Position numbers and translations under genes: made by a program. The notes beneath the pieces were generated by a model, which did not search any database, had not been told where the DNA came from, and saw nothing but the letters and a program-made list of their open reading frames with translations. Shown piece by piece: positions 16,516-24,777 of a stretch of 64,000 bases of DNA (position 1 is its first letter; each line of letters begins with the position of its first letter). Location of the stretch: contig NZ_ATZF01000006.1 in NCBI RefSeq assembly GCF_000428065.1, positions 1 to 64,000 of the forward strand, in the 5' to 3' direction. Source of the stretch: Shimazuella kribbensis DSM 45090. Lineage in GTDB: Bacteria > Bacillota > Bacilli > Thermoactinomycetales > Thermoactinomycetaceae.

Positions 16516-17640
16516 TTATTTCACCATTTCAAACTGACCATTTTTTACACCAATCATAATGAAGTTAGACTTTGTTAACGTACCATTTGCTTTGAATTCG
16601 ACTGGCCCAGCAAAGGTAGCAAAACCTTTTGTTTTGGCTATCGCACCCGTAATTGCATTTGGGTCATCCGATTTCGCTTGCTCTAGGGCATGAATGATTA
16701 AGCGCATCCCATCATACGAAAGAGCAGAGTAAGGACCTGGCGCTTGTTTGAATTTTGTTTCATAATCTTTTGACCAATTTTTCGCTCCAGGGATAAACTG
16801 AGGCAATGGACTCATCGTGGCAAAAACACCTTCTGCATTATTTTCCCCAGCAATTTTAATTAATGTTTGGTCTACTGAGCCGTCCGCTACACCGAACGAA
16901 CCGCTTACCCCTTGTTGTTTAAATTGTTTTATCAATAATCCACCTGCTGCGTAATAACCTGTCCAATATGTAGCATCAGGTGTTTTGCTTTTCACTTTTG
17001 TTAACACGGAATTAAAGTCAGATGCATTTGGATCAACGGATTCGTATAAAACGACTTGTCCACCTGCTTTTTGAATCGCGTCTCTAGTCCGTTCTGCAAG
17101 ATCAACCGAATAAGCAGTATTATCATTGAGAATGGCAATCTTTTTTCCTTTTAAGTTGGAAATCATGTAATTTGTTGCAGTTTGTGCTTGAGCACTTGCT
17201 GTACTGTTTAAAAGAAAAATATTTTTATAGTTATTTTCGGGAATTTTTTCCGAATTGGCTGCCGTAACAACCATTGGAATTCCGGCAGAGTTGAACACAC
17301 CAGAAGCAGGTAATACCGCACTGGAACAATAGCCCCCGATTACAGCAGAAACATTCTCCGAAACCAATTTATTCGCAGCCGTTGTGGAAGCTTGAGGATC
17401 ACATGCATCATCTGCAAATACAAGCCGGATTTTTTTGTTGTTCACCCCGCCCTTGCCGTTTATTTCATCTACTGCCATCTGAATAGCATTGTTCATATCT
17501 TGACCCATTTTGGCACTTTGACCTGTTGTTGGGGAAATCACACCAATTACAATTTCATTTCCATTTCCGCTTCCACATGCTGTAAGAAAGAGAAAGGACA
17601 AAACTAGTAGGATACTTGCGATTTTTGAATGCGCTTTCAT
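16516..17640 (-). CDS. livK: Substrate-binding lipoprotein of the Liv-type importer
   Basis: The 374-residue protein starts with a lipoprotein signal peptide ending in the lipobox LTAC (Cys near residue 22), so it is anchored to the outer membrane face. The rest is a type I periplasmic-binding fold of the LivJ/LivK family (IGVISPTTGQSAKMGQDM near the N-terminus). It begins after gagga. An inverted repeat in the 80-base gap upstream may set its expression apart from the enzymes. Its place between hydroxyproline enzymes and permeases suggests hydroxyproline or a related imino acid as ligand. Confidence 0.9.
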   Translation of the reverse strand: MKAHSKIASILLVLSFLFLTACGSGNGNEIVIGVISPTTGQSAKMGQDMNNAIQMAVDEINGKGGVNNKKIRLVFADDACDPQASTTAANKLVSENVSAVIGGYCSSAVLPASGVFNSAGIPMVVTAANSEKIPENNYKNIFLLNSTASAQAQTATNYMISNLKGKKIAILNDNTAYSVDLAERTRDAIQKAGGQVVLYESVDPNASDFNSVLTKVKSKTPDATYWTGYYAAGGLLIKQFKQQGVSGSFGVADGSVDQTLIKIAGENNAEGVFATMSPLPQFIPGAKNWSKDYETKFKQAPGPYSALSYDGMRLIIHALEQAKSDDPNAITGAIAKTKGFATFAGPVEFKANGTLTKSNFIMIGVKNGQFEMVK

Positions 17641-17671
17641 TTTGTATTCCTCCTATGTTTCGTTGATTTGG

Positions 17672-17709
17672 TATACTATCCCATGGAAATGGACACATAG
17701 GATAGTATA
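17672..17709 (-). promoter_or_regulatory. Inverted repeat between deaminase and livK
   Basis: tatactatcc and ggatagtata pair perfectly across an 18-base loop, with no T-run. It may stabilise processed mRNA or partly attenuate transcription between the enzyme and transporter parts of the operon. Confidence 0.5.
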
Positions 17710-17720
17710 ATAGGATAGAG

Positions 17721-18584
17721 TTAGATTAATTTGCTAACTTGCTCAATATTTGATTTTTCTTCTTCTGTTAGGTCTAGACGCGGGGCACGTGCTTTACCAA
17801 CGGGTTTACCAACTAACTTCAATGAATATTTAATGGATTGTACCAAGCGCGGTGTTGAATCGTATCGAAACAAAGGTAGCAAACGACGATACAATTCGGT
17901 AGCTTCTGCTACTTTGCCAGAAGTAGCGAGAGCAAACAAATCCACACTTTCTTTGGGATAGGAATTGGTAAAACCAGCAATCCAGCCTGTCGCCCCTGCC
18001 AATAGACCCTCTAATGCTAAATCATCTGCCCCTGCAAGCACTTCTAGATCCGTCTTTTCATAGATTTCATGAATACGGCGAATATCTCCCGAAAACTCCT
18101 TTATCGCTACGAAATTTTCAATTTTACATAACTCCGCAAGCAAATCTGGCTTTAAATCCACTTTGGTATCGAATGGATTATTATAAGCGATAATAGGAAG
18201 ACCAACATTGGATAACGTTTGATAAAATTCGATGATTTCATGACGGGTAGGATTATAATTAATAGGAGGTAATGCCATAATTCCACTTGCACCTGCTTTT
18301 TTGGCATGCTCAGCCCAATGAACGGCTTTCTTTGTAGAAGGGGAACCCGTACCTACTACTACTGGAACTCTACCAGCTACAGCTTCTATGATGGTTTCGA
18401 CAACTTTTTCCCTTTCGGCGTCATCCAAGGTTGCATATTCTCCAACTGTACCCATCGGAATCAAACCATGCACTCCGTTTTCAATCAGCCAATCGGCATG
18501 CTCTCGCAAGCAACCATAATCTACTTCCATCTCTTCTGTAAAAGGGGTAACAATCGCAACATAAACTCCAGCAAAACGTGTCAT
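17721..18584 (-). CDS. DapA-family enzyme, probably pyrroline-4-hydroxy-2-carboxylate deaminase
   Basis: The 287-residue protein has the DHDPS/NAL TIM-barrel fold. GTVGEYATL matches the GTTGE substrate-loop motif, AYNNP carries the conserved Tyr, and the Schiff-base Lys is in VAIKEFSGD. In this operon it should convert delta1-pyrroline-4-hydroxy-2-carboxylate to 2,5-dioxopentanoate with loss of ammonia. That is the step after oxidation of cis-4-hydroxy-D-proline. True dihydrodipicolinate synthase is less likely because no lysine gene is nearby. Confidence 0.88.
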   Translation of the reverse strand: MTRFAGVYVAIVTPFTEEMEVDYGCLREHADWLIENGVHGLIPMGTVGEYATLDDAEREKVVETIIEAVAGRVPVVVGTGSPSTKKAVHWAEHAKKAGASGIMALPPINYNPTRHEIIEFYQTLSNVGLPIIAYNNPFDTKVDLKPDLLAELCKIENFVAIKEFSGDIRRIHEIYEKTDLEVLAGADDLALEGLLAGATGWIAGFTNSYPKESVDLFALATSGKVAEATELYRRLLPLFRYDSTPRLVQSIKYSLKLVGKPVGKARAPRLDLTEEEKSNIEQVSKLI

Positions 18585-18679
18585 TTTATTTCCTCCTAAT
18601 CATGTTGTAAATGGTCTGTGAGCAAATAAGAATACGTGAAAATGCCTCACCCCCCTTAATGGATCATCCAATTTTCGTC

Positions 18680-19681
18680 TTAAAGAATGAGAAAACCGTC
18701 TAGAAGCGGATCGCTAGGATCAATGACAAATTGATGAAAACCAGTGACCCAAGCAGAACCCGAGATTTGTGGAATAATCGCAGGTACATTTCCTACATTT
18801 GTTTCAGACAGTACCTTCGCATAAAAGAGCGAACCAACAATACTTTCATGTATAAACTCTTGTCCTATCGCCAGTTCGCCCCTTGCATAGAGCGTAGCAA
18901 TTTTCGCTGATGTTCCTGTTCCACATGGAGATCGATCGATCGCTCCAGGAGGTATGACAACAGCATTTCTACAATCTGCCTCACGGGATACCGCATTTGT
19001 ATAAAATTCTACATGAGTAAGCCCACGAATGACTGGATTTTCAGGATGAACTACTTCTATCTTTCTATTGATTGCTTCGCGAATAAGGATTGCCTTCCGG
19101 ACAATTTCTGGCGCATGATCGGTAGTAAGTTTCAACTGAACCTGTTTCGCATCTACCAAAGCATAAAAATTACCACCATAAGCAATATCAAGCGTGATTG
19201 ATCCGAGTTCTGCTATATCTACACTCACATCTTTCTGATACATAAAGGATGGAATATTGGTAAACGTAACGCGTGTAACTTTGCCATCCTCTATCGTAAG
19301 ATTCGCATCGACTATTCCAGCTGGTGTATCCAATCGCAAATGTGTTTTGTTAGCTGGAAATATTCCCGCCTCGATTAATGCAGTACATACCCCAATCGTG
19401 TCATGGCCACACATTGGCAAATACCCACCTGTTTCGATAAAAACAACTCCTATATCTGCTGTTGGGTCGCATGGCTCTGTTAAAATACAGCCTGACATTA
19501 CACCATGTCCACGTGGTTCATACATCAACAATCTTCGAAAGTCATCATGATGTTCTTTCATATACACCATTTTCTCGGTCATCGTTTTACCAACCAAAGT
19601 AGGTGCCCCGCTTGTAACAGTACGTGTTGGGTTCCCTCCTGTATGCGTATCAATAGTAGAAATGAGTTTGGATATTTTCAT
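18680..19681 (-). CDS. Proline racemase family: 4-hydroxyproline 2-epimerase
   Basis: The 333-residue protein has both catalytic Cys of the family, in MCGHDTIG (about residue 93) and SPCGTGTSA (about residue 253). Two Cys point to an epimerase or racemase, because the 3-hydroxyproline dehydratase branch has Thr at one site. The DTHTGGNPTR near the N-terminus and the operon context fit trans-4-hydroxy-L-proline to cis-4-hydroxy-D-proline conversion. The ATG at 19681 follows ggagg by seven bases. It starts two bases after the oxidase stop. Confidence 0.92.
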   Translation of the reverse strand: MKISKLISTIDTHTGGNPTRTVTSGAPTLVGKTMTEKMVYMKEHHDDFRRLLMYEPRGHGVMSGCILTEPCDPTADIGVVFIETGGYLPMCGHDTIGVCTALIEAGIFPANKTHLRLDTPAGIVDANLTIEDGKVTRVTFTNIPSFMYQKDVSVDIAELGSITLDIAYGGNFYALVDAKQVQLKLTTDHAPEIVRKAILIREAINRKIEVVHPENPVIRGLTHVEFYTNAVSREADCRNAVVIPPGAIDRSPCGTGTSAKIATLYARGELAIGQEFIHESIVGSLFYAKVLSETNVGNVPAIIPQISGSAWVTGFHQFVIDPSDPLLDGFLIL

Positions 19682-19683
19682 GT

Positions 19684-20862
19684 TCAAACCTCCGTCTTTT
19701 GAAAACGATCATAACGCAATGGATCAGTTGTGATGGTTGTTTTTTGATCTGTGATCAATTCACTCATCACTTTGCCTGTAATCGCTGCTAAACTAATGCC
19801 ATCTCCTTCATGACCTGCCGCAATATAAAATCCAGGGACTTCTTCTACTCGCGAAACAATAGGCAAATGATCAGGTGTCCAAGGCCTCAAACCACAATAG
19901 CTCCGTAAAATAGGTATGTCTTTCATCACTGGAAAAAAACGAATGGCACGTCTTGCAATACATCGAATGACATCTACATTGATCTGGGTTTGAAAACCGA
20001 CAAACTCTCGGCTACTTCCAATTAAAAAGTTTTGAGATGCAGTGGGTTCAAATACAAGAGCCACACCGTATTTCTCGGTCTCTTCATCTACCTTTCGTTC
20101 TTTCCCAAATTTACTCATCAAGTAGCTGAATTCCATCACTTTTCGTGTTCCGATACTCTTGGTACGAGAAGATACTAAAATATGTCCTTTTCGTGGCTCA
20201 ATAGGAACCTCAATTCCGACCATTTGACCAATATGCTTGGACCAGACGCCGGCAGCATTAACGACTTGTTTGGTATATATCAAGCCAGAAGAAGTTTCGA
20301 CACCCTCTACCGCACCATTCGCATCTAAACGAATCTTCGTTACGGTTGTATGTGTTTTCAATCTAACTCCCAATCGCTTTGCAGTTACAGCCAGTGCATA
20401 CGTAAACAAAACTGGGTTTACAGTAGAGTCGGTCGCACACTCTAATCCACCATAAATATCATCCGCCATATACTTCCATTCACTTTTAATGTCGTTGCGA
20501 TCCAACATTCGGAAAGGAAGCCCTGCTTGCTTCTGGTGTTCTACCCATGCATTTGCAGCAACCATTTCTTCTTCGTTTTCACAGACCAATATGCTTCCAG
20601 GTGCTCGGTATTCAAATTCTTCATCTAATTCTTTCACTAACTCTGTCACGAGTTCTTGTGACTTTAAAGACATTTGGCTATCAAAACCTGGTTCTTTATC
20701 GATTGCTAATATATTTCCATCACATTTGGAAGAAGTTCCGCCTGCTATTTCTCCTTTTTCGACAACGACAACATCCAAGCCGAGTTTCGATAAATAGTAG
20801 GACGTAGCCATACCAATTATCCCGCCACCAATTACTACTACATCAGCTGTCTCATTACCCAT
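19684..20862 (-). CDS. FAD-dependent D-amino-acid oxidoreductase, D-hydroxyproline dehydrogenase main subunit
   Basis: The 392-residue DAO-fold flavoprotein has the dinucleotide-binding motif VVVIGGGIIGMATSYYL at residues 8-24 and the C-terminal GLRPWTPDHLPIV and GHEGDGISLA motifs. In the pathway it should oxidise cis-4-hydroxy-D-proline to pyrroline-4-hydroxy-2-carboxylate. Upstream genes for an NAD/FAD subunit, a 2Fe-2S ferredoxin and a BFD protein resemble the multi-subunit dehydrogenases of Pseudomonas (LhpBEF type). Electrons therefore probably pass to a carrier rather than to oxygen. Confidence 0.88.
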   Translation of the reverse strand: MGNETADVVVIGGGIIGMATSYYLSKLGLDVVVVEKGEIAGGTSSKCDGNILAIDKEPGFDSQMSLKSQELVTELVKELDEEFEYRAPGSILVCENEEEMVAANAWVEHQKQAGLPFRMLDRNDIKSEWKYMADDIYGGLECATDSTVNPVLFTYALAVTAKRLGVRLKTHTTVTKIRLDANGAVEGVETSSGLIYTKQVVNAAGVWSKHIGQMVGIEVPIEPRKGHILVSSRTKSIGTRKVMEFSYLMSKFGKERKVDEETEKYGVALVFEPTASQNFLIGSSREFVGFQTQINVDVIRCIARRAIRFFPVMKDIPILRSYCGLRPWTPDHLPIVSRVEEVPGFYIAAGHEGDGISLAAITGKVMSELITDQKTTITTDPLRYDRFQKTEV

Positions 20863-20879
20863 CTCGCTTTCACCTACTT

Positions 20880-22115
20880 TTAAGAAGTCAAGCTTTCTTT
20901 TTGTAAGGAATCATACATCTCATAAACACGTTTTCGAGCAGCGATAATCCCTGGATGAAATTGAATCGTGGCGGTCTTTCTAACTTGATGTACTTCATCC
21001 ATCGCTTCTGCTATTTTCTCCCTGCCATTTTTTAATAACCCTGCATCATTACCAATAGACCGTGCAGCAAGTTTTCCTTGAGCCATCGCAACTTGTGCTC
21101 CCTCTACCCCCGTAATGTTACCAGCCACATAAAGATTAGATAAAGGAGTCTTCATTTGCTCATTATGTAAAGGTATATTTCCACCTAACTCTGGTAGATA
21201 GAGAAAAGAACATCCAGCAACCGCAGCCAACTCCGCTAATGGATATAGGCCTCCAGCCAAGGCAACAAAGTCTACCTTTTCTTCGCGTTCACTACCAGCT
21301 ATGATTTGTCCACTGCTATTCACATCTGCTAAAACTACTGATTCTACTGATTTTTTCCCTTGAATAGAGGAAATGGTAGTTTTTAATAGAAGTGGGATAT
21401 CCCAAACATTCATACCTTGGCGCGGAAAAAAAGTAGAGACCCATTTCCCCATCTTCATCTTTTGCGCCAATGATCCACCCAATCGCATCCATGCGGAAGG
21501 GGCTAAGTGGGAAAGACTCATTAATAAATTTATTGCCTCAACTGGATTTGCATTTTCACCCGAAAATAGATTGTTTGGCGAAAGTACAATTCCGGCTAAG
21601 TCTACTCCAGCAACAGCTAATTCTCTGGAAATTGCTAGACCTAAAACATTTACTCCAACAATAATTCCTCGGTCGCCTGGCTTTACCATGTGAACATTTG
21701 TCAAAACTTGCGCAGCACCGATCGACATTACACCCGGTAGTGTCCAACCTTCTAGCGGAACTGGAATTTCCGCTGCTCCTGTAGCCAATAATAAATATTT
21801 TGTCTCTATAGTCCCGACTGAGGACAGGACTTCCCAACCTTCTGATATTTGCTTTAATCCATAAACAGAAACACCACATTGAAGAGAAATATTCGGTTGC
21901 TTCGTCATCTCTACCAGTTCGGAAGCAACTTGTCGGCCAATCCACCATGAACCATCGGATTCTTCATGAAATTGCCCCAGCAATCGACCACCTGGATGCG
22001 GAAACTCGTCCAATATCGTTATTTTGAAACCGCTTTCAAAAAGGTTTGTCGCTGCTGCTAATCCAGCTGGACCTGCTCCAATGATCAGCACATCCGTATA
22101 CTGTTTTTCCATCAT
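20880..22115 (-). CDS. FAD/NAD-binding subunit of the hydroxyproline dehydrogenase
   Basis: The 411-residue protein is a pyridine-nucleotide-disulfide-type flavoprotein. It has an N-terminal FAD motif (LIIGAGPAGLAAATNL), an internal second nucleotide-binding region (GIIVGVNVLGLAISREL) and a C-terminal FAD-contact motif (LYVAGNITGVEGAQVAMAQG). It lacks a redox-active CxxC. It resembles the alpha subunit of HcnB/OoxA/LhpE-type enzymes, but without the C-terminal BFD domain found in many of them; that domain is encoded separately upstream. It overlaps the preceding ferredoxin gene by four bases. Confidence 0.85.
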   Translation of the reverse strand: MMEKQYTDVLIIGAGPAGLAAATNLFESGFKITILDEFPHPGGRLLGQFHEESDGSWWIGRQVASELVEMTKQPNISLQCGVSVYGLKQISEGWEVLSSVGTIETKYLLLATGAAEIPVPLEGWTLPGVMSIGAAQVLTNVHMVKPGDRGIIVGVNVLGLAISRELAVAGVDLAGIVLSPNNLFSGENANPVEAINLLMSLSHLAPSAWMRLGGSLAQKMKMGKWVSTFFPRQGMNVWDIPLLLKTTISSIQGKKSVESVVLADVNSSGQIIAGSEREEKVDFVALAGGLYPLAELAAVAGCSFLYLPELGGNIPLHNEQMKTPLSNLYVAGNITGVEGAQVAMAQGKLAARSIGNDAGLLKNGREKIAEAMDEVHQVRKTATIQFHPGIIAARKRVYEMYDSLQKESLTS

Positions 22116-22444
22116 GGAGCTTCCCTCCCTGTGATTTTATTTTCTAACTGTTTTCCTTCTACGACTTCCATTCCTTCCACAATAGGAGTCAAACAAGCAC
22201 GGACTTGTCCTTTTCCTTGTACATCAACGCGACACTCCATACAGTGTCCTATCGCACAATAAAGCCCACGATTTGATCCAGATTCCTCATGTCTACGTAA
22301 AATTCGAATTCCATGAGCAAGTAGTGCAGCCGCAATTGGTTCACCTTCTAATCCTTCCAATGACTCGCCATTAAAAGTAAACGATATTCGTTTTTGCTCT
22401 CCCTTCTTTATCAGCGGATGATTTACGATACGAAGTTTGGACAT
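22112..22444 (-). CDS. 2Fe-2S ferredoxin subunit (Fer2_4)
   Basis: The 110-residue protein is a plant-type 2Fe-2S domain of the sarcosine-oxidase/HcnA type. The cluster ligands lie in YCAIGHCMEC with the fourth Cys in VRACLTP. It should shuttle electrons within the dehydrogenase complex. It begins two bases after the BFD gene and overlaps the FAD subunit gene, so the three are very likely made together. Confidence 0.88.
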   Translation of the reverse strand: MSKLRIVNHPLIKKGEQKRISFTFNGESLEGLEGEPIAAALLAHGIRILRRHEESGSNRGLYCAIGHCMECRVDVQGKGQVRACLTPIVEGMEVVEGKQLENKITGREAP

Positions 22445-22446
22445 AT

Positions 22447-22713
22447 CTATTCCTCCCCTGCTAATTCTCCAAAAGTGATAGGCCGAACAGGAGGTCGATA
22501 AGATAATTGTTCTACTCCTTTGGAAGCGAGTGGATTCTTATTTCCCATCCAAAGATCCACTAAGTTTCTACAAACTCTCCCTTGACAAGCACCCATCGTA
22601 GCTCTTGTTTTCATCTTAATCTGACGAGAAGTGATTGCCCCAGTATGATAAGCATCTTCCAAATTTTCTACGGTTACTTCTTCACATCTGCACACAATAA
22701 TGGAATTACTCAT
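22447..22713 (-). CDS. BFD-like 2Fe-2S protein, separate subunit
   Basis: The 88-residue protein has the BFD pattern: CRCEEVT near the N-terminus and GACQGRVC after about 30 residues, four Cys for one 2Fe-2S cluster. In HcnB, OoxA and related dehydrogenases this domain is usually fused to the FAD subunit. Here it is a free-standing gene overlapping gntR by eight bases, with gaggtg before its start. It most likely completes the hydroxyproline dehydrogenase. Confidence 0.85.
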   Translation of the reverse strand: MSNSIIVCRCEEVTVENLEDAYHTGAITSRQIKMKTRATMGACQGRVCRNLVDLWMGNKNPLASKGVEQLSYRPPVRPITFGELAGEE

Positions 22714-23500
22714 TGTCCCTCACCTCATCGCTCACCTGATCTGGGATTGTCCATTCTTTTACGACATCTGCCTCTATATTTCTTTGAACATGCTCTGCCA
22801 TCCGTTTGCGTGCCAACTCAGGATTTCGCTCTTTGATAGCTTTAGCAATACCAATTAAGTCACTTGCTTGTCTTGTCCGCCATGCTACTTCATCTACTTT
22901 TTCCAACAATAAAGAGGTCTCATGAAATACGCCCTGAATCGCCATCATAATCGCAACGCGAATTTGATTTTGAGATGCTGATGCAACTTCTTCATGAAAA
23001 GCGATATCTAGTTCAATAAATTTTTCCCAAGGTTCTTCTGGTAAACTAGCAACTTCTTTTACTGCATTTGCTAGTTTGGTTAAAGTTTCTACTTGCTCAA
23101 ACGTAGCTCGCTTTGCTGCTAAATATGCTGTTTCCGCTTCAAAGGTGCTTCGAAACTCTACTAATTCTCCTACTGTAGCACCCCGAAATCGCAACAATGC
23201 CTCCAATGCTTTGCCAACCTGATCCGCTTTTGGCTCTGTTATGAAAATACCACCGTACACTCCTCTTCGTACTTCTACTATTCCTGTCGCTTCTAACGAG
23301 CGAATAGCTTCCCGAACAGTTGGTCTACTCACGTTAAACAAAGTACCTAATTCTCTTTCATTTGGCAGTCGATCTCCCACTTTTAAATGACCTTGCAAAA
23401 TCGCCTCTTTGATCTGGACCGCAATGTCCTCAAAACCTCGAACCGGGCTTACTTCCGTAAAAATTTTCCCTAGAGAATCCCTGTTTGAATCCGCTTTCAT
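22706..23500 (-). CDS. GntR-family (FadR/FCD) transcription regulator of the operon
   Basis: The 264-residue protein has a winged helix at about residues 25-95 (LPNERELGTLFNVSRPTVREAIRSLE) and a C-terminal FCD domain with the metal-ligand pattern around DIAFHEEV and MAEHVQRN. It is the first gene of the hydroxyproline operon and overlaps the second. Two palindromes lie between its promoter and start, so it probably represses its own operon until a pathway intermediate binds. The ATG at 23500 follows agaggtg. Confidence 0.88.
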   Translation of the reverse strand: MKADSNRDSLGKIFTEVSPVRGFEDIAVQIKEAILQGHLKVGDRLPNERELGTLFNVSRPTVREAIRSLEATGIVEVRRGVYGGIFITEPKADQVGKALEALLRFRGATVGELVEFRSTFEAETAYLAAKRATFEQVETLTKLANAVKEVASLPEEPWEKFIELDIAFHEEVASASQNQIRVAIMMAIQGVFHETSLLLEKVDEVAWRTRQASDLIGIAKAIKERNPELARKRMAEHVQRNIEADVVKEWTIPDQVSDEVRDNE

Positions 23501-23560
23501 TTTATTCACCTCTTTACAATTAACAGAAACAAACGGTATCTAAAAAACAAATATATTGTA

Positions 23561-23576
23561 AAAGATTAAAATCTTT
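23561..23576 (-). promoter_or_regulatory. Second palindrome upstream of gntR
   Basis: aaagatt / aatcttt arms are separated by two bases. It is a possible second operator half a turn or more downstream of the first. Confidence 0.4.
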
Positions 23577-23584
23577 AATCATAT

Positions 23585-23599
23585 AAAGGTATTACCTTT
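23585..23599 (-). promoter_or_regulatory. Candidate GntR operator
   Basis: The perfect palindrome aaaggta-t-taccttt contains the GGT-N3-ACC core common among FadR-type operators. It lies about 7-21 bases past the predicted transcription start, where bound repressor would block the polymerase. Confidence 0.6.
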
Positions 23600-23612
23600 T
23601 ATTTGTAAGCTG

Positions 23613-23641
23613 AGTATAGCAAAAAGGATTTTATTTGACAA
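23613..23641 (-). promoter_or_regulatory. Promoter of the hydroxyproline operon
   Basis: On the minus strand TTGTCA and TATACT are separated by exactly 17 bases, and a TG one base before the -10 adds an extended element. Confidence 0.75.
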
Positions 23642-23696
23642 GATTATATTTAAATTTAGAAATGATATTCAAAATGCACCTATAAAGACAAATGCA

Positions 23697-23726
23697 AAAG
23701 CCCATAGCATTTACGCTATAGGCTTT
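23697..23726. terminator. Hairpin, copy of the end of the 24771 gene
   Basis: aaagcccatagc / gctataggcttt pair with one mismatch. The same 5' arm with its flank (tgcaaaagcccatagcatt) recurs at 24748-24766, so the 197-residue orphan is bracketed by direct repeats. Confidence 0.55.
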
Positions 23727-23852
23727 ACTCCCTTGATCGGATCACCATTTCATACTCAAACTGTTCATTTTCAAATAATATAGCATTCCATCAAAATGGA
23801 AAAAGACTATCTGTTGATAGTCTTATCTATGTTGTCACCTATAATATTCGGC

Positions 23853-23884
23853 GGGCGGATCAGTATTCGTTCTACTGACCGCCC
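23853..23884 (-). terminator. G+C-rich hairpin after the 197-residue orphan
   Basis: gggcgg(a)tcagta and tactgaccgccc pair with a single bulged base around a seven-base loop, starting seven bases after the stop codon. Confidence 0.65.
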
Positions 23885-23890
23885 AGACTC

Positions 23891-24481
23891 CTACGACCTG
23901 GGTTCGGGAGCCACGATCTCGCGGAAGTCCTCCACATCCTTAGCATTGGTGAGCGGAATCTGCTTCCACAGATCGAGCAGCTCATTCCAGAGCCGCTGAC
24001 GGGTGTTGTAGGCCTTCTTGCTCAGATGCCGTCGATGCGCCACAACGTGCAGGAAGTCCTTACTCAGCATCCATGTCGGGAAATTGATGCGAGCGCCCTT
24101 CCTTCCGTACAGCTTCGGAAGAAAGTAGAGAGCTCCGAATACGAAGCACCCGATCATTCCCTCGAGTTGTTCGACGTGCGCCGTGTTGCGCCCGACAGAA
24201 GCGAATTCTTTCAGGCCTGTCTTGATGGCAGCGAGCTTCCGAAGGAGCTCGAAGCTGGGGAGCTGGTTGGGCTCCTTGGACTCGAGTTGCTGCGTCACGA
24301 TCTGAATGAACGCGACGCAGTCTTCAGAAGGATCGTTGTGCTCTTCGATGTGTTGGAGGCCAGCGAACAGCTGCTCACGCGAGATGTCCGCTCCGAGAAG
24401 GTTCACCAGGTTGCGCACAGCGCCTCCCGGGCTATGATCCGTGTTCAGTTCGTAGGTAGTCGAGTTGTTGGACTCAGCCAT
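23891..24481 (-). CDS. G+C-rich orphan protein, 197 residues, unknown
   Basis: The frame uses codons such as ctc, gag, aac and ttc almost throughout, in strong contrast to gntR and the gene at 24771. The ATG at 24481 lies seven bases after aaagg; an in-frame ATG at 24487 is too close. The product is soluble and mainly helical with a hydrophobic patch (GMIGCFVFGALYFLPKLYG) and a basic His-rich segment (HVVAHRRHLSKK). No domain is recognised. It is monocistronic with its own G+C-rich hairpin, and a direct repeat lies outside on both sides. It looks horizontally acquired. Confidence 0.7.
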   Translation of the reverse strand: MAESNNSTTYELNTDHSPGGAVRNLVNLLGADISREQLFAGLQHIEEHNDPSEDCVAFIQIVTQQLESKEPNQLPSFELLRKLAAIKTGLKEFASVGRNTAHVEQLEGMIGCFVFGALYFLPKLYGRKGARINFPTWMLSKDFLHVVAHRRHLSKKAYNTRQRLWNELLDLWKQIPLTNAKDVEDFREIVAPEPRS

Positions 24482-24747
24482 CTCCATACCTTTCGGTAGA
24501 GTGGGTTTAGTAGGACTATATTTATACTATCAATTTTAATCAGAGTGATCAATCTATTTGAATTTTCATAACTAGATTTTCCCAAATGTTTTATATTATA
24601 AAAAAAGGAAGGAGCAGTTGCCTCTCATCTGCTGGATGCTGTTTCTAGACTATTTATAAGTCACAAGAGTCTTTTTTTTCGTTTGGGAAGGACTATTTTT
24701 CGTTTTAGCTTGATGGGTATGGGGTACCTCCAACATTTCGTAAAAAT

Positions 24748-24777
24748 TGCAAAAGCCCATAGCATTCTCGCTATAGT
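24748..24777. repeat. Copy of the tgcaaaagcccatagcatt repeat
   Basis: It spans the stop of the DUF3139-like gene and repeats 19 bases of the hairpin at 23697. The right arm (gctatagtctt) is degenerate here. Confidence 0.5.

Noticed and set aside
17672-17709. Full terminator splitting the hydroxyproline operon before livK
   Set aside because: The stem is A+T-rich and lacks a T-run, so it is at most a partial attenuator or mRNA-stability element.
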